Shown here: piece after piece, positions 1 through 12,500 of the stretch
Position numbering within the stretch: the stretch's first letter is position 1
Layout of the letters: each line of letters opens with the position of its first letter
NCBI GenBank assembly: GCA_023052935.1
Contig: CM041297.1
Location: 107,809,563-107,873,562, forward strand
DNA: 64,000 nt
Direction of reading: 5' to 3'
DNA from: Piezodorus guildinii
Lineage: Eukaryota; Arthropoda; Insecta; Hemiptera; Pentatomidae
Translations under genes and position numbers: made by a program
The notes under the pieces: model-generated
What the model was told of the DNA's origin: nothing
What the model saw: the letters and a program-made list of their open reading frames with translations, nothing else
Database searches by the model: none

Positions 1-27
1 AATCTGAAAGAAAAGATAAATAAAGAA

Positions 28-425
28 TGACAGGCAATGTGGGAACATAATTTAAGCAAATTGCGAAACATAAAAAGAATCGTGAAACCATGGAAGAGCT
101 CTTGCCGCAGTAACCGCCTTGAGGAGGTGGTACTGGCACGCCTGCGGATCAGACATACAAGACTCACCCATGAGCACCTTATCCAACGAGAACAACCATC
201 AAGATGTCCAAAATGAGACGCACAGCTCAGTGTAATGCACTTGATCGAAGCATGAACTGTTATGAGAAGAATACGCCCTTAGCATGGGGTACCTCCAGGT
301 GTAACGGTGGCGCTAGGCGACGAAGAGAGGATTATCGGCGGTCTGTTGAAAGGCCTAAAGGAGTTAAACCTTACACCAAAGTTATAAAATTTCGATGCTA
401 TAAATTAATAATCGAAAGAACTTAA
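28..425 (+). pseudogene. 3' end of a jockey-type LINE ORF2 (RNase H tail), decayed
   Basis: Reading from about position 31, the translation contains VVLARLRIRHTRLTHEHL followed by CPK and a degraded cysteine/histidine cluster. This is the layout at the C-terminal end of jockey-superfamily LINE ORF2, where a 'RLRIGHTRLTH' motif and a CxxC...H...C knuckle follow the RNase H region. The expected knuckle cysteine after CPK is a TGA stop, and a second TGA follows, so the copy is dead. It is cut by the left window edge and lies in the intron before the first visible Epac exon. The clade assignment is by motif memory only. Confidence 0.65.
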
Positions 426-576
426 AGTTTAATAACCTTAAATGCGTTAATGACCACCCCATGATTGAACCCCTATAAATCACACTCACTCACTATTTCA
501 TATATTGGTAAGTGAGATTAAAAATTAGGATGTCCTATAAGTTTATACAAATTAATTTTGATTTCCTTGCTTGCAG

Positions 577-3500
577 ATGCCTTCGATGGAGATGGCCCGC
601 GCGGGCTGGGTGCTGCGTACCCTCCTCCTCAACGAGCAGGACCTGGTGCTGCGGGAGCGGAAGACTGCGGGCGGGCGGCTCACCGTCCCGATGGCGGCGT
701 CCGGGTCGGAGCTCGTCACCTGGCTCATGGGATTGGAGGCTGGGCTGGATCGGCACAGGGCGACCACCATGTGGCAGGCTTGTTGGAGGAGGGCATCATC
801 TACCACGGTCAGTATCCAAGTTTCAGGGACTGCTTACAATATAAGTCTCTTAGTATCGAGTGGGTGAGATGGTCATGTTAGTTGGGTTGCCCAGCAACCA
901 GAAGACCAGAAATATAGAATAAAATAGTTAGGAGATCGCGCCTCGGTGCCGGGGGACTTTTAACTAGGCATTTATTCCCCTCCCTCTCCCCCTGGCTCGA
1001 GAAATCCCTTTATAATCAACAAAGGCGAGATAGGGATGGCCAAAAATAAAAGTCCAACAGGACAAAAACCAACAATCTTGTAAGTGAAGCTCTAGTTATG
1101 GACTTCAGAACAAGCATGAAGTATGAACCAAAGCGAAGGGACGCCAAAGTTGAGCAAATCCCTATATATTGATTAATATCTTTAATGTTTTATCTTATAG
1201 TTTCCTTAATCTTCAGTTTTAGTTCTGTATTAATAGTTTCAGTTCGAATTAAGAAGGTAAGAGTGATCCGTATAAAGTTCAATTTTTGGTCTAGTTCCGT
1301 AGCTCTTCTCTAGCTCTAACTTCTTCCGGTTGAAAACTACTGATATAAATAGAACCAACCCAACTCAGTTGACTCACTTCGTTATTTTCCTTATTGATTA
1401 TGAACTCCTTAGATATGGAATGTTTATCTATGAATTCTCGCATGTTTTGGATTCTTCAAGTGTCCGACATTTTTCAAGAGGTTTCCAGAACAGCCCGACA
1501 AAGATTTCATGTCTAAATCCGTTTCAATCGATTGTCTTATCTGATTACTTTTTTTTTACTTCCTGCATGAGCTTGAATTGTTTATCGACCTGTCGGGGTC
1601 TAAAATTGAAACCACCGCCATTGGGGGTTGAACCAGAAAAACAACCCGCTGATAACTTATCACCGTTGACGTAGGTCCCAATATCAATCGCTATCATCGT
1701 TAATTCATTTAACGAACCCTTACAGGAAAACATGTATCCTATGAAAAGAATCAACGGGTAGCTGCTGAGCTCTCGAGTATTGATTTGCTTATCAGTTTAC
1801 TCTTTTTCTTCTATAAATCCTTATACATAAGGTTTTGTTGGTAGAGAGGAAAACTGGTAATAATTTTAAGTTTATTGTATTGGGAAACGTTATTCTCATT
1901 CAGTCAGTAAAAATATTTGGTCCTGTATACTAAAAACTCGTTTCCATCCCCGACAAAATACACTTAAAAGATCTTCTAGAGATTATAGAATAATGATTAC
2001 TTCTTGCGGCAACCTTGCATCAAGAATTTTGTCTGTATGCTTGTTATCCATAATGAACAATAATTTGGCAGAGTGGTTGGTAGGTGATAGAGAAACAAAA
2101 AAATACCTCCAGTCTCAGAAATACGGCGACATGGCAGCTTACCCAAAAGTTTTCAGTACCAAGGTCTTACACACCTTACAATTAGAGGGTTAAGCATCTA
2201 AAATCACCAATCAGACCTCCTTTCCATCAAGTTATATTCAAACCATCTTTGATTTCCTATGCTATCCTAATGAAACCTTCTCGTTTTGTTTCAGTATTTT
2301 CTCAGTGTGAATAATTTAACTACCAAAACAATATGTAATCTTCTTTTATTGTCTGATTTGATTAACGATATCCAGTTCTATTTTCATCAAAAGAAAAATG
2401 TTCATTTTTTCATCTCAGAAAAGCCCAAAGCATTTCTTATGTGTCATTCATTGGTTATTTGAGCAATGTTGGTGTTACTATCATAATATCATTCATTTTA
2501 ATTTTGACTTCCACCGAAATATAATAGATGAAGGCCCACAATGTACGTCGAAACGTCGACACACAATTACAATGAGTGTTACTTATCAGTATGTACTTTT
2601 TTTTATGACTGCACCCCTACAATTTTCCTTATTAATATTATTACATTTTTTAAACTAGATTTTGGGTCGTACTGAATTGCTTAGAATATCAGATAAGTCC
2701 TTACTAGCGTCGCTTTTATACCTGCAAGAGAATAACCATTTTAGAGTAAAGATAAAGCTCCAATGGAAGAACAATATTAAATACTTCGGTGGTAATGTGG
2801 AATTTAGTTGTGTTTGGAATGCTGTGAGATAGGTGGGATGATGTTATAGAGGTGAGCAAAACTTGAGGCGTGGTTTTACAACCGATTTAAGTGACAGTCT
2901 TGAATCCTGATCGTTTTATTCTGATTAGGATAGGTTGCTAGTAATTATAGGATTACCCATTCTTATTTTCATGATGTAAGTTGAAAAAGTCTTGAAACAT
3001 GGAAAACAGAAAACGCTAAATATTATAGCAATATTTTAGCCGTTTTTTATTAATGTTAACAACATTAGTGGAAGACAATTTAAACTATCGGTACTTAAGC
3101 CCTGTCAGATTATTTTAATGAGAATGTAACCTACATGATATTAAAGCCCATTAAATCTTACATAGATACAACGATTTAAATAAAAATCGTTAGAGCCGTG
3201 TTTGAGAAAAACGTGCAAAATGTGTGGTATAAAGTGGCTCTTCTGGTCAACTGATTTTGATGAAATTGTTGCTGTAACATCTCAATATACGCTCTTAAAA
3301 TATGAAATTTCAGTTTTATACAGCTAATCGTTTTCGCGCTAGACTTACCACATACACACACACACGGACACATAGACCTTTTTGTGGCACTTGGTTATTT
3401 GGACTCAGGGTACACGTTTTATTGTATGTCCGTCGAAATCTGGAATTCGAAAATTTTCACGATCGCAATACTTAAAGTAAAAATACGGTTATTTTGTATT

Positions 3501-6500
3501 TATTCCATCCGTTGAAAGTATGTGAGAGTGTAAGACCTGAGCCGTGGTTTTACAACCGATTGAAACCTGAAGTGACAGTCTTGAACCCTGACCGTTGTAT
3601 TCTGGTTAGGATAGGTTGCAAGCAAGTGTAGGATAACACACTATTATTTTCATAATGTGAGTTAAAAAAGGCTTGAAATATGGAAAAAAGAAAACGCGAA
3701 ACATTAAAACTTGTGAAATGAAAGAAAAAAAAGTTCTAACTCACTCGCTCTGGAAACAACCATATATACCCAGTATCAGATCTAACTGACAATTAGTTGA
3801 CGTTCACTTTTTTTACGGTGATTTCAAGTACTACTAAAAACCGCAGTAAAAATTATCTATAAATGTTCATGTTATAAAATTTACTGCTAGGCAATTACGT
3901 ATTTCTTTTATTACCTATTCTGCAGTATTAAATAAAAAAAAAAGGTACTAGGCATTTTCGTAATCACTCTTCAAGGTCCTTCAAGTTTTGTAGCGCCGGT
4001 GGGGAAAAGTCGTCATGAGCCGCGAAGATATCTTATCAGTTTGGAGTACTTACGATAATAATCCCCTGCTATGAGAAGTGTTCAGTCGGTCCAGGAGTGT
4101 TCGCCTAAGTACCCAATCCTTCGACCGACCAATCCATGGATTACCTACAGCTGGGCTACTACAGCCCACTGCCTAAGGCCAAGAGGTTCTGCAGAATAGG
4201 GACGTTCAGGGTGTCTTGGACACTGCCAGGCAAGTACTCTAATTTCGAAATACCTTCTCAGAACATGGTCCTAGAATGGACAATAAATTACACTTTATTT
4301 AATAGTAGTAAAAGTAGCAGAACTTTTTCATTGATGACAATGTTAATTTCAAATAAATATTTACTGAGGTATATTTCCTTAAATGATATTACGGCATTTT
4401 TTAATGTAAACATTGCTTTATAAATTTGTGAACAGATATCCTTCTATTAACCATAGTTTTAGTAGTATTTAAAAATATAATAAAATTATTGTATTTAAAA
4501 ATATCTATATTTTACTTTCTTTTTTTTTCTCATCATTGTCTTAATTATTCTTTTGTTTGAATATTTGTTCGATAATTATCAGGCCGTTTTACAAAAGAAA
4601 TTCTTGGATATTTTTTTTAAATAATTTATTTAATCCAGTCATCGCGACGTTTCAGCCTCTAGGGCCATTATCAAGCTTCTGTAATCAATTAAAGTCTCAT
4701 TGCATTTATACATTTTCAACAATTCAATTACAACAACATATAATAAATTATTTTTAATAATTATGTCACCTACCATGCGTATCCATCTTATTTATCTTTT
4801 CATTTCACCGCTTTTCAGCAGCGTCGTCATAATTTTTTTTAAAATGTCATTTCTCAAAAAAACCTGTATTCAAAAATATCATATTATTTTTCATCATCAA
4901 TTGAAAAAGGGGATCTATTTATTCAAAAAAGAAAAGAAATTACAGGTTTTTTTGAGAAATGACATTTTAAAAAAAATTATGACGACGCTGCTGAAAAGCG
5001 GTGAAATGAAAAGATAAATAAGATGGATACGCATGGTAGATGACATAATTATTAAAAATAATTTATTATATGTTGTTGTAATTGAATTGTTGAAAATGTA
5101 TAAATGCAATGAGACTTTAATTGATTACAGAAGCTTGATAATGGCCCTAGAGGCTGAAACGTCGCGATGACTGGATTAAATAAATTATTTTAAAAAAATA
5201 TCCAAGAATTTCTTTTGTAAAACGGCCTGATAATTATCGAACGAATCTATATTTTACTTTTAAGATGATATTTTCGATGCAGCAAATTATAAATATTGAT
5301 CGGTGCCCTCTTGCAATTAGATTGATTAAGTGGAGACCTTCATAAAGCTCAACCTTCGTCTTTTGTGAATTTCCAATTTTTCAATTATTTTTCATCATTT
5401 AACTTATTTTTTCATATTTCAATTTATATAAGGGGATTTTTGTGGATATTTGTCTGATCCTATGTGGATATTTGTTTGTCTTGGTCCTAATCTCAGTCAT
5501 CTCAACTATTTTTTTTATGTAGGTATTGTTTTGTATTTTACCCCCTTTCCTCCCCCCAAAAAAAATAGCTGAAAACTTAAAACAAAAAAAACTTTATTCG
5601 ATGTTTAAAATTATAACAAGACGTTACCTCACAATGACGTATTTCTTATCTTCGATTTACGCAAGTTTATAATTACTTAGATGAATACATTTTATATAAA
5701 AACATATGCATTAAATTCAATTATTTATTTTCTTTAAATATTAAAATGTTTAAAGTTAAACACTTATTCAATTTTTACCTATGTATAAAATATATAGTAA
5801 GCAAAAGTATTGCGATCGTGAAAATTTTCGAATTCCAGTTTTTGACCTAAATACACGTTTTAGGGTCTCCTGAATCCAAATGACCAAGTCCCGAAAAAAG
5901 GTCGGTGTGACTGTGGTAAGTCTAGCGCAAAAACCATAAGTCGTACGAAACTGAAATTTCATATTTAAGACAACTTTATGCCCGAGATTTTATAGCAGCT
6001 TTTTCATCAAAATCGGCTTACCAAAAGAGCCACTTTATACCGTGCATTTAGCACCTTTTTATGATTTTCTCAAAAACGGCTTTAACGATTTTGATTAAAC
6101 TCTATATATCGATGTAAAATTTGATGGGCTTTAATATGATGTAGGTTTCATTCTGATGGGAATAGTCTGATAGGGCATAAATGCCTATATTTTCTTCGTC
6201 TAAAATACCTTTGATTTTGTAGATTTCAAAACATTAGGTACATCATCTTATTAGCATGAACAAATAATAGCTAAATATTCAAGTTGAGTGAATTTGATAA
6301 ACAACATAGGGAGAATAGTGTAAACATGTTTTTTTTTATGCAGTTTTTGTGTTTTTGATAATAAGAACTGTAACATAGACATATAATATACCGTTGGAAA
6401 GAGAAAGCTTTTAGAAAAAATATTATCTGATACACAAAGTTGTAAAAGGTAATATAAAGTGACGAATGGGGAAAAAATTTATTACTGATTAAAAATTTAA

Positions 6501-9500
6501 TATAGTTACATTATTTAATCTAAATCATTAGTTTCTAACGAAAATGAATACACGTTTTATTAAAATCTACTTCAAATATTTTTTAATTTGAAGTATATTT
6601 AATAGTTTTTAAATTGATTTTAACAGTCGAGGTAAGTGAAAGTCGTGTGTTGACCGCACCAGATTTTTTTTAAATAAATTAAAGTGATGTGAGGTGATGC
6701 GGAATTATGATAGAAATTTCAATTTAAAGGATCTCTCTTTTATCTCTGAATAGATTTACTTTAATATCAGTTAGTTGTACAATCAATAAAATTGGTAGAG
6801 AATAATACCCTCTAAAACCCTCTAGATCAAAGCATTGCAAACAGATATTTTAATTTTCCCAAAATGCATGTTGTATATTTATTAACTTATCTCCACTATT
6901 GGGAGGATAAAAAAAAACCTTGTATCTATTTCCTTTTCAGTTTTAGTTCATGATTCGATCAATCGGCTAATAGAGTAAGGGGAACACAATTAATTAGATA
7001 CATTGTTCGATTTTTTTTTATTTGATTTTTTTTAACAATCGTGCATAAAACAATTAACACTGCTGATGCGTCTGGGGGCTATGCTGGTTTATTCAACAAC
7101 TATTTTGTTTAGCTACTAGAAAAACTTGTTATCACATCATTGAAACTTAAATTTAATTTAAATTATTTTTTTATTATTTTAAAAGTATTAAAAAATATAT
7201 AAATTCTCTTGAAGAATTTCCTTTCCATATATTAATAAAATAACCTTTGTTAAGGCTGCACTACACGTTGAGAGAAGAAGAAAGCGAAAATTCGTGAAAG
7301 TGAGGACTTGTGAGAGTGTCACGAAAGTAGCGGGAGAGGACATGATTGGTTTTTACAAATTCGGATAATAATATCTAATAATACATTTTAAAAAATCATA
7401 TATCATTAATTTTTTTTTAAATATAACAAAACTAAATGATAAAATTATATAAAAACTAACAATATTAACACATTATGAAAACATGTTTTAGTATTAAACA
7501 TTATTTTAAAAAACATTATCCGATTATTATATATTTATTAAAATACTTTATAAGCATGTGCGTGTGTAAGATAATTCACTATCGCCGACATCACATTAAA
7601 CCATTTTCATATTTTACTTTCCCCAATTCTCACCCTGTTATTCAAAATCAGCAATTATAAATACATATTAAATTATCTCTATCCAGTTCTTCCCTCAGAA
7701 ATGTATAATGATTACAATCACGTAATGCAGATCGTGAAAAATTAATATGTTTTTATCTTTCGCATTTTGCTAGTTCCTTTGTAAACAAATTAAGAAATAA
7801 TTTTCACTTTATCAGAATGTAATTAATTATATGGCAATGAAAAAGTCATCAAAGGTTATCACTTTTTGTTTTTTTAGAATCCCCAGGCCATTCCTTTATC
7901 AATCTCAAGCACCTTTTAAAGACCGTTATCGTTATTCAATTTAATTGTTTTTCAAAGAATATTCTTGAGGAAAAATAAAATAAAAATATCAAGTCCCCAA
8001 TATTTATTAACTTTATAGCTAACGAAGTCTGATAATGGAAAATATATCAATAAATAGCGGTAAGATTTTTTTTTATTTTATTCAAAATGAATTATATGGA
8101 CTTCTCTTGTTTTCATTCCCCTTCCCTTCTCCCATCAGAGAAAATTAATAGTCTTATAGAAAAAAAACAAAAAAAAGAAAAAAACGGCGGTATAGATATA
8201 AGAAAAAAATGATCCATTTTAATTTTTCATAGATGGATCAATCTTCTAATAGAGAATAATTTGAATTGTAATACCGAAATTCAAGATGAAGAGAAAATTA
8301 GGAGTCGTCAATATCAACACAGGCAAAAAAGTCAACGACAAAACAAACGAAATCTCCGAATTTCCGTGTTACAAATGGCAGTTCCATAAAAACAATTGTG
8401 CTATGTATACCGGCGACTCATACAGTCTACAGTCATATTCAGATTACGATGGCATAATTAAAGATGATATATCTCTTCAAAGTGATGATGTTTTACAATT
8501 AAATGGAACCATAATAACAAAACATGCATTCTCAACATAATCTACTTGTACAAAGGTACTCTTCTTTCCACTAAATTCCAGTGCAAATCGGAAATTAAAA
8601 AAAAAAAGTTTTCACTTCTATCGGCAGTCTGAATTTTATTTTATTTTATTTTTTTAATGAACTGCTATTTTAATATTTTTCAGAAAACTACGTAATTTAT
8701 AAACATTTATGCAACTAAATTATATAACTCAGCTATGTAACAAACGCTTCCGCAAGAGTACACTAGTTAAGCAGCTAATTTAGATGGCTTAATTACCCTG
8801 ATGTAAACCAGTCTTAAAATAAATAATTACAAAATTTTCTTACTGCCATGAATCAACATTAATAACTTTTCATTATCTAAAGGTGAAAACGACGTGTGTG
8901 TGATTAAAAATATTATTAAAAGTTGTAAAACTAATAGCTTAGCTGCTTTGTTGGGTTATGTTCCATCCTAAAATTTAATCATCCAACGGATCAAAGTCAT
9001 TAGTCATACTATATGTGAATTAAATATTACCATTATTAATTAATTTTATATTATACTACTAAAGTATTTCTGTATTCATTTATCCAATGATAATATCACT
9101 TATTGAATTCGCTTCAATATTGGGCCTGATATTCCACTTAATCAAACCTGATGTAGAAGCTTAATTGATTCTGAAGATTGATGCTGGATGAAAGGCTATC
9201 ATTAATATACACTGTATAGTAGGTACCTACAGGGTGCGATAGTAATCAATAATCAATCAACCAATGCTTTATCTTAGCTCTAGAGAACTTTGGGTACAGC
9301 GAAACGTAGGTACTAAACTATTGTGTAACATGGATAATCAGATTTGAGTAATGCGCCTGATTTTTCAGTTACCAAATTACTTGACTCGAGGCTTTTGTCA
9401 AGTTACAATATACAGAACTATTATCATTTCCTACTGTTGTGTATATATGTGAAACGGAGTCGCTAACCTGGAAGAAAGTACACGACTTAAAGTAGGGTAT

Positions 9501-12500
9501 TGAGTAAACAATTTGGCCTGCTAGAGAATTTGGAAGCTTTTAAATCTCAGTTGCAGATCTTGCGCTTCGTCAGTATAATGGAGTTGTTAGCATGACGACT
9601 GTTGAAAAGGGCACGTTAAGTTTAGCTATGTAACGAGCGAATTTCTAAAATGTCGAGTGCTAGGTTCAGCTAGGTAGGATAGTAAGGAGGATATCAGTGG
9701 ATTGGGATTGTGTAGATAGCGATTGCAAGTATCGACAACTAATCATTAATATACGGTGTGTCCGTCGCCGATTTCGATCCTAACTTTTTGGGTGATTCTC
9801 CACTGAAAAAAAGTCGAACCATATTTTTCCGTTTCTTCTGTTCGTAAATGATATTGACATTTTTTACAGAAAAACATTTGTTTGTTAAAAAAATAATATA
9901 AAATAAATAAAACACGGAGATTCAATAACCACAAAACGCTGCCAACACAATTCTATTCACTGACCCCAATCAAATCCGTAATCCCTAGATTAGTTTTGAC
10001 GCAATCCTTCCGCTTACACCTCGGTCTGGCCTACCTATCTTACACCTGCCATTGGCTTTGAGGTTGTTAACTTTTAAGATATTCTTTTGTTAATAAGCGC
10101 AATAACTTAACAGACTCGCTTCAACTGTCGGGAATAAATAATCTTAATTATAAGAAGAGGATGTATACTCCTCAATTCTGCATTGAACATTGCACTTTAT
10201 TCTGCATTGTACCTCCAAAAGTATCCAACTTATTCTCGAAAACCTTAAGGTGTTGTTCTTTTTAAGTTAGGGACGAGGTTTCACAGCCGTACTGAACTTT
10301 AAGAAAGGCAGTACTTTTTTTTTTTATAATCTAAGTTTTAAGTTTCTTGACAATAATCACAAGCTATGTCCCAATTCTAATCCCAATTTTATTTCCCTTG
10401 AATTTTGATTATCTGAAGTGAGTATTGAATTTTAAAAAAATGGTAATGTACTTCACCCCACAATCCTGTCTGAAATTAAATTATTCAGTATGCAAGAAAC
10501 GCATTTTAATAACTTGATTAGTAAATAGGAGTTTATTTCCTATAATTTGGCAATACAGTACAATATTTTTTTCTTATTTATGGTCTAAAAACAATGTTGT
10601 GGAACAATTTTTTTGCTGGTTCAGTCCTTAATCCATGTTCCTAAATTGACAGATTTTTTTTTTTTTTCATTTTATAGTTACGGGAGAGCATGAGTTCAAA
10701 GACAAATGTGTGCTCTATCAGTTCCGAACGGACAGAGACAGTGGTGGAGGAGGATGTCCCACACCTCAGGACATTGCAGAAGCTGAGGAACACCTCCAGG
10801 AGTGTCTGGCAGATCTGGCAGACAGAGGACCAGATGCATGGCTCAGGATGGTCTTACGAAAACCGTAAGTATACTTACAGCACACTCGCAACTTCTTCGT
10901 AGAGGATATGTAAAATGGACTAGTTGATTTTCTAATGAAAACTACTTCCAAACCTGTAAAAAAAAAATTAATTTTTAAAAATTTTAAATTTTCTTAGTTT
11001 TAGTGAATCCAAGTGTATGTAAATAAATTTTAATGATAAAAAAAAGTCATTTCATAGCTTTTTATGGGTGTAAAAAATAATAGATATGGATAAAAATGCA
11101 AATACTTATGTTTTTTTCAAGATTTTGCAATATCCCTAAAACTACAATCTTATCATTGTTTTGATTTTCATAGTTTATTCATAATAATGAAGTCTGTTTT
11201 TTAGTCTTAAAAATCAACCATATTTAATAATATATAATAAGCTGCATCTTAAAGGAGGCATATTTATGTATGTAGGAGCAATGACAGGACAGCTGATGAC
11301 TTGGAAATTATATATGAAGAGCTGTTGCATATGAAGCCATTAGGTCATCTCAGTAATTCAATGAAGAGGGAGTTGGCCAGCGTAATCATGTTTGAAGCGC
11401 ATCCTCGTCCAGGAACTGTCGGTGAGTCTGTCTGTCCTTGCCTTTACTTTATTAATTGTTATTAAATTATTAATTACTTTATTTTTATCTAATTTCATTT
11501 TTGGATAGGAAAAGACAAATATAGAAGTGTTTTCAAGGATTAAACATTGTTTAAATAGTAGACAATCTATTATTATAAACTATTGTACAATTTTCTTTAA
11601 AAATATTCTCTCTCAGTACCTTAATCTTTAACAAAATTATTTATCTAACTTATATGTAGCCAAGTTAATCATACTTTTAATAATTATAAATTTTTAAATT
11701 GAAAATTAATATGTCAATTCTTATCAGTGTTTGAGCAAGGTGAAGAAGGAAGATCATGGTACCTAGTGCTGTGTGGTTCCGTCGATGTTGTAATACATGG
11801 TAAAGGTGTAGTTGCAACATTACATGCCGGAGAAGACTTTGGCAAACTGGCTCTTATAAATGAAGCCCCTAGGTATGTATTTAGTGTTATTACTTGAAGT
11901 TACTTAAATATTTAATTAATGATTTTTTTTTTTTTCTAAATATTCTTTTTTAATCTTTCAGGGCAGCAAGTATAATTGTGAGAGAAGAGAACACCCACTT
12001 GTTAAGAGTTGACAAGGACGACTTCAACAGAATCCTGAGGGATGTCGAAGCTAACACGGTTCGATTAAAAGAACATGGAAAAGATGTATTGATATTAGAG
12101 AAAAGCCAGGGTCCACATTCTTCTGTCAAGTAAGTATCATGGCATTGATAAATTATATTATTTAAATAAATATCTAATGATTGGATTCTGATATCACACA
12201 TACCTCCCTTAACTGGATCTTGTATTTATTATATTATATTTTTTAGATATGTCGTAATGGCATGCACCCCAGCCAGAATGGTTGAACATCTGCTGGACTC
12301 GAGGTTAGATAGTGGATCAATAGATCCAGCGTTGGACGACTTTCTTCTCACTCATGTCATTTTCATCACCACTAGGCATCTTGTCCAAGAACTCAAAAAA
12401 CAATATCCTTTTCAATCAACTAAACATATCTTGTACCACCTTCGTTCTTGTATTGCAAATCAAACCTGTCAAAATTGATATTTAGATTCTAATACTTTTA

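Larger units (their letters stand above)
808..10677 (+). other. Epac intron 1, about 9.9 kb, repeat-filled
   Basis: AT-rich intron between the DEP exon and the exon encoding the rest of the DEP domain. It has no convincing host exon. It holds PLE fragments (2.53 and 4.5-5.26 kb), two copies of a 0.9-kb interspersed repeat (3.04 and 5.78 kb), a MITE-like fragment (7.25 kb) and a decayed RTE tail (9.96 kb). The segment 860-2500 contains a moderately GC-rich patch at 900-1020 that I cannot assign. Nothing recognisable is seen in 7500-9950 apart from one isolated small ORF. Confidence 0.7.

Noticed and set aside
4700..5109. Two overlapping reading frames of about 105 and 64 codons, partly identical on opposite strands
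   Set aside because: They arise because the DNA is a palindrome; they have no protein features and are parts of the PLE arms.
8286..8540. 84-codon open frame in Epac intron 1
   Set aside because: No recognisable family, no splice context, and such a length is unremarkable in this much sequence; kept out of the gene list.
12257..12478. Epac exon reading on to the stop at 12478
   Set aside because: This would end the protein before the REM, RA and GEF domains; the AT-AC splice sites at 12403/12600 give a continuous conserved product.
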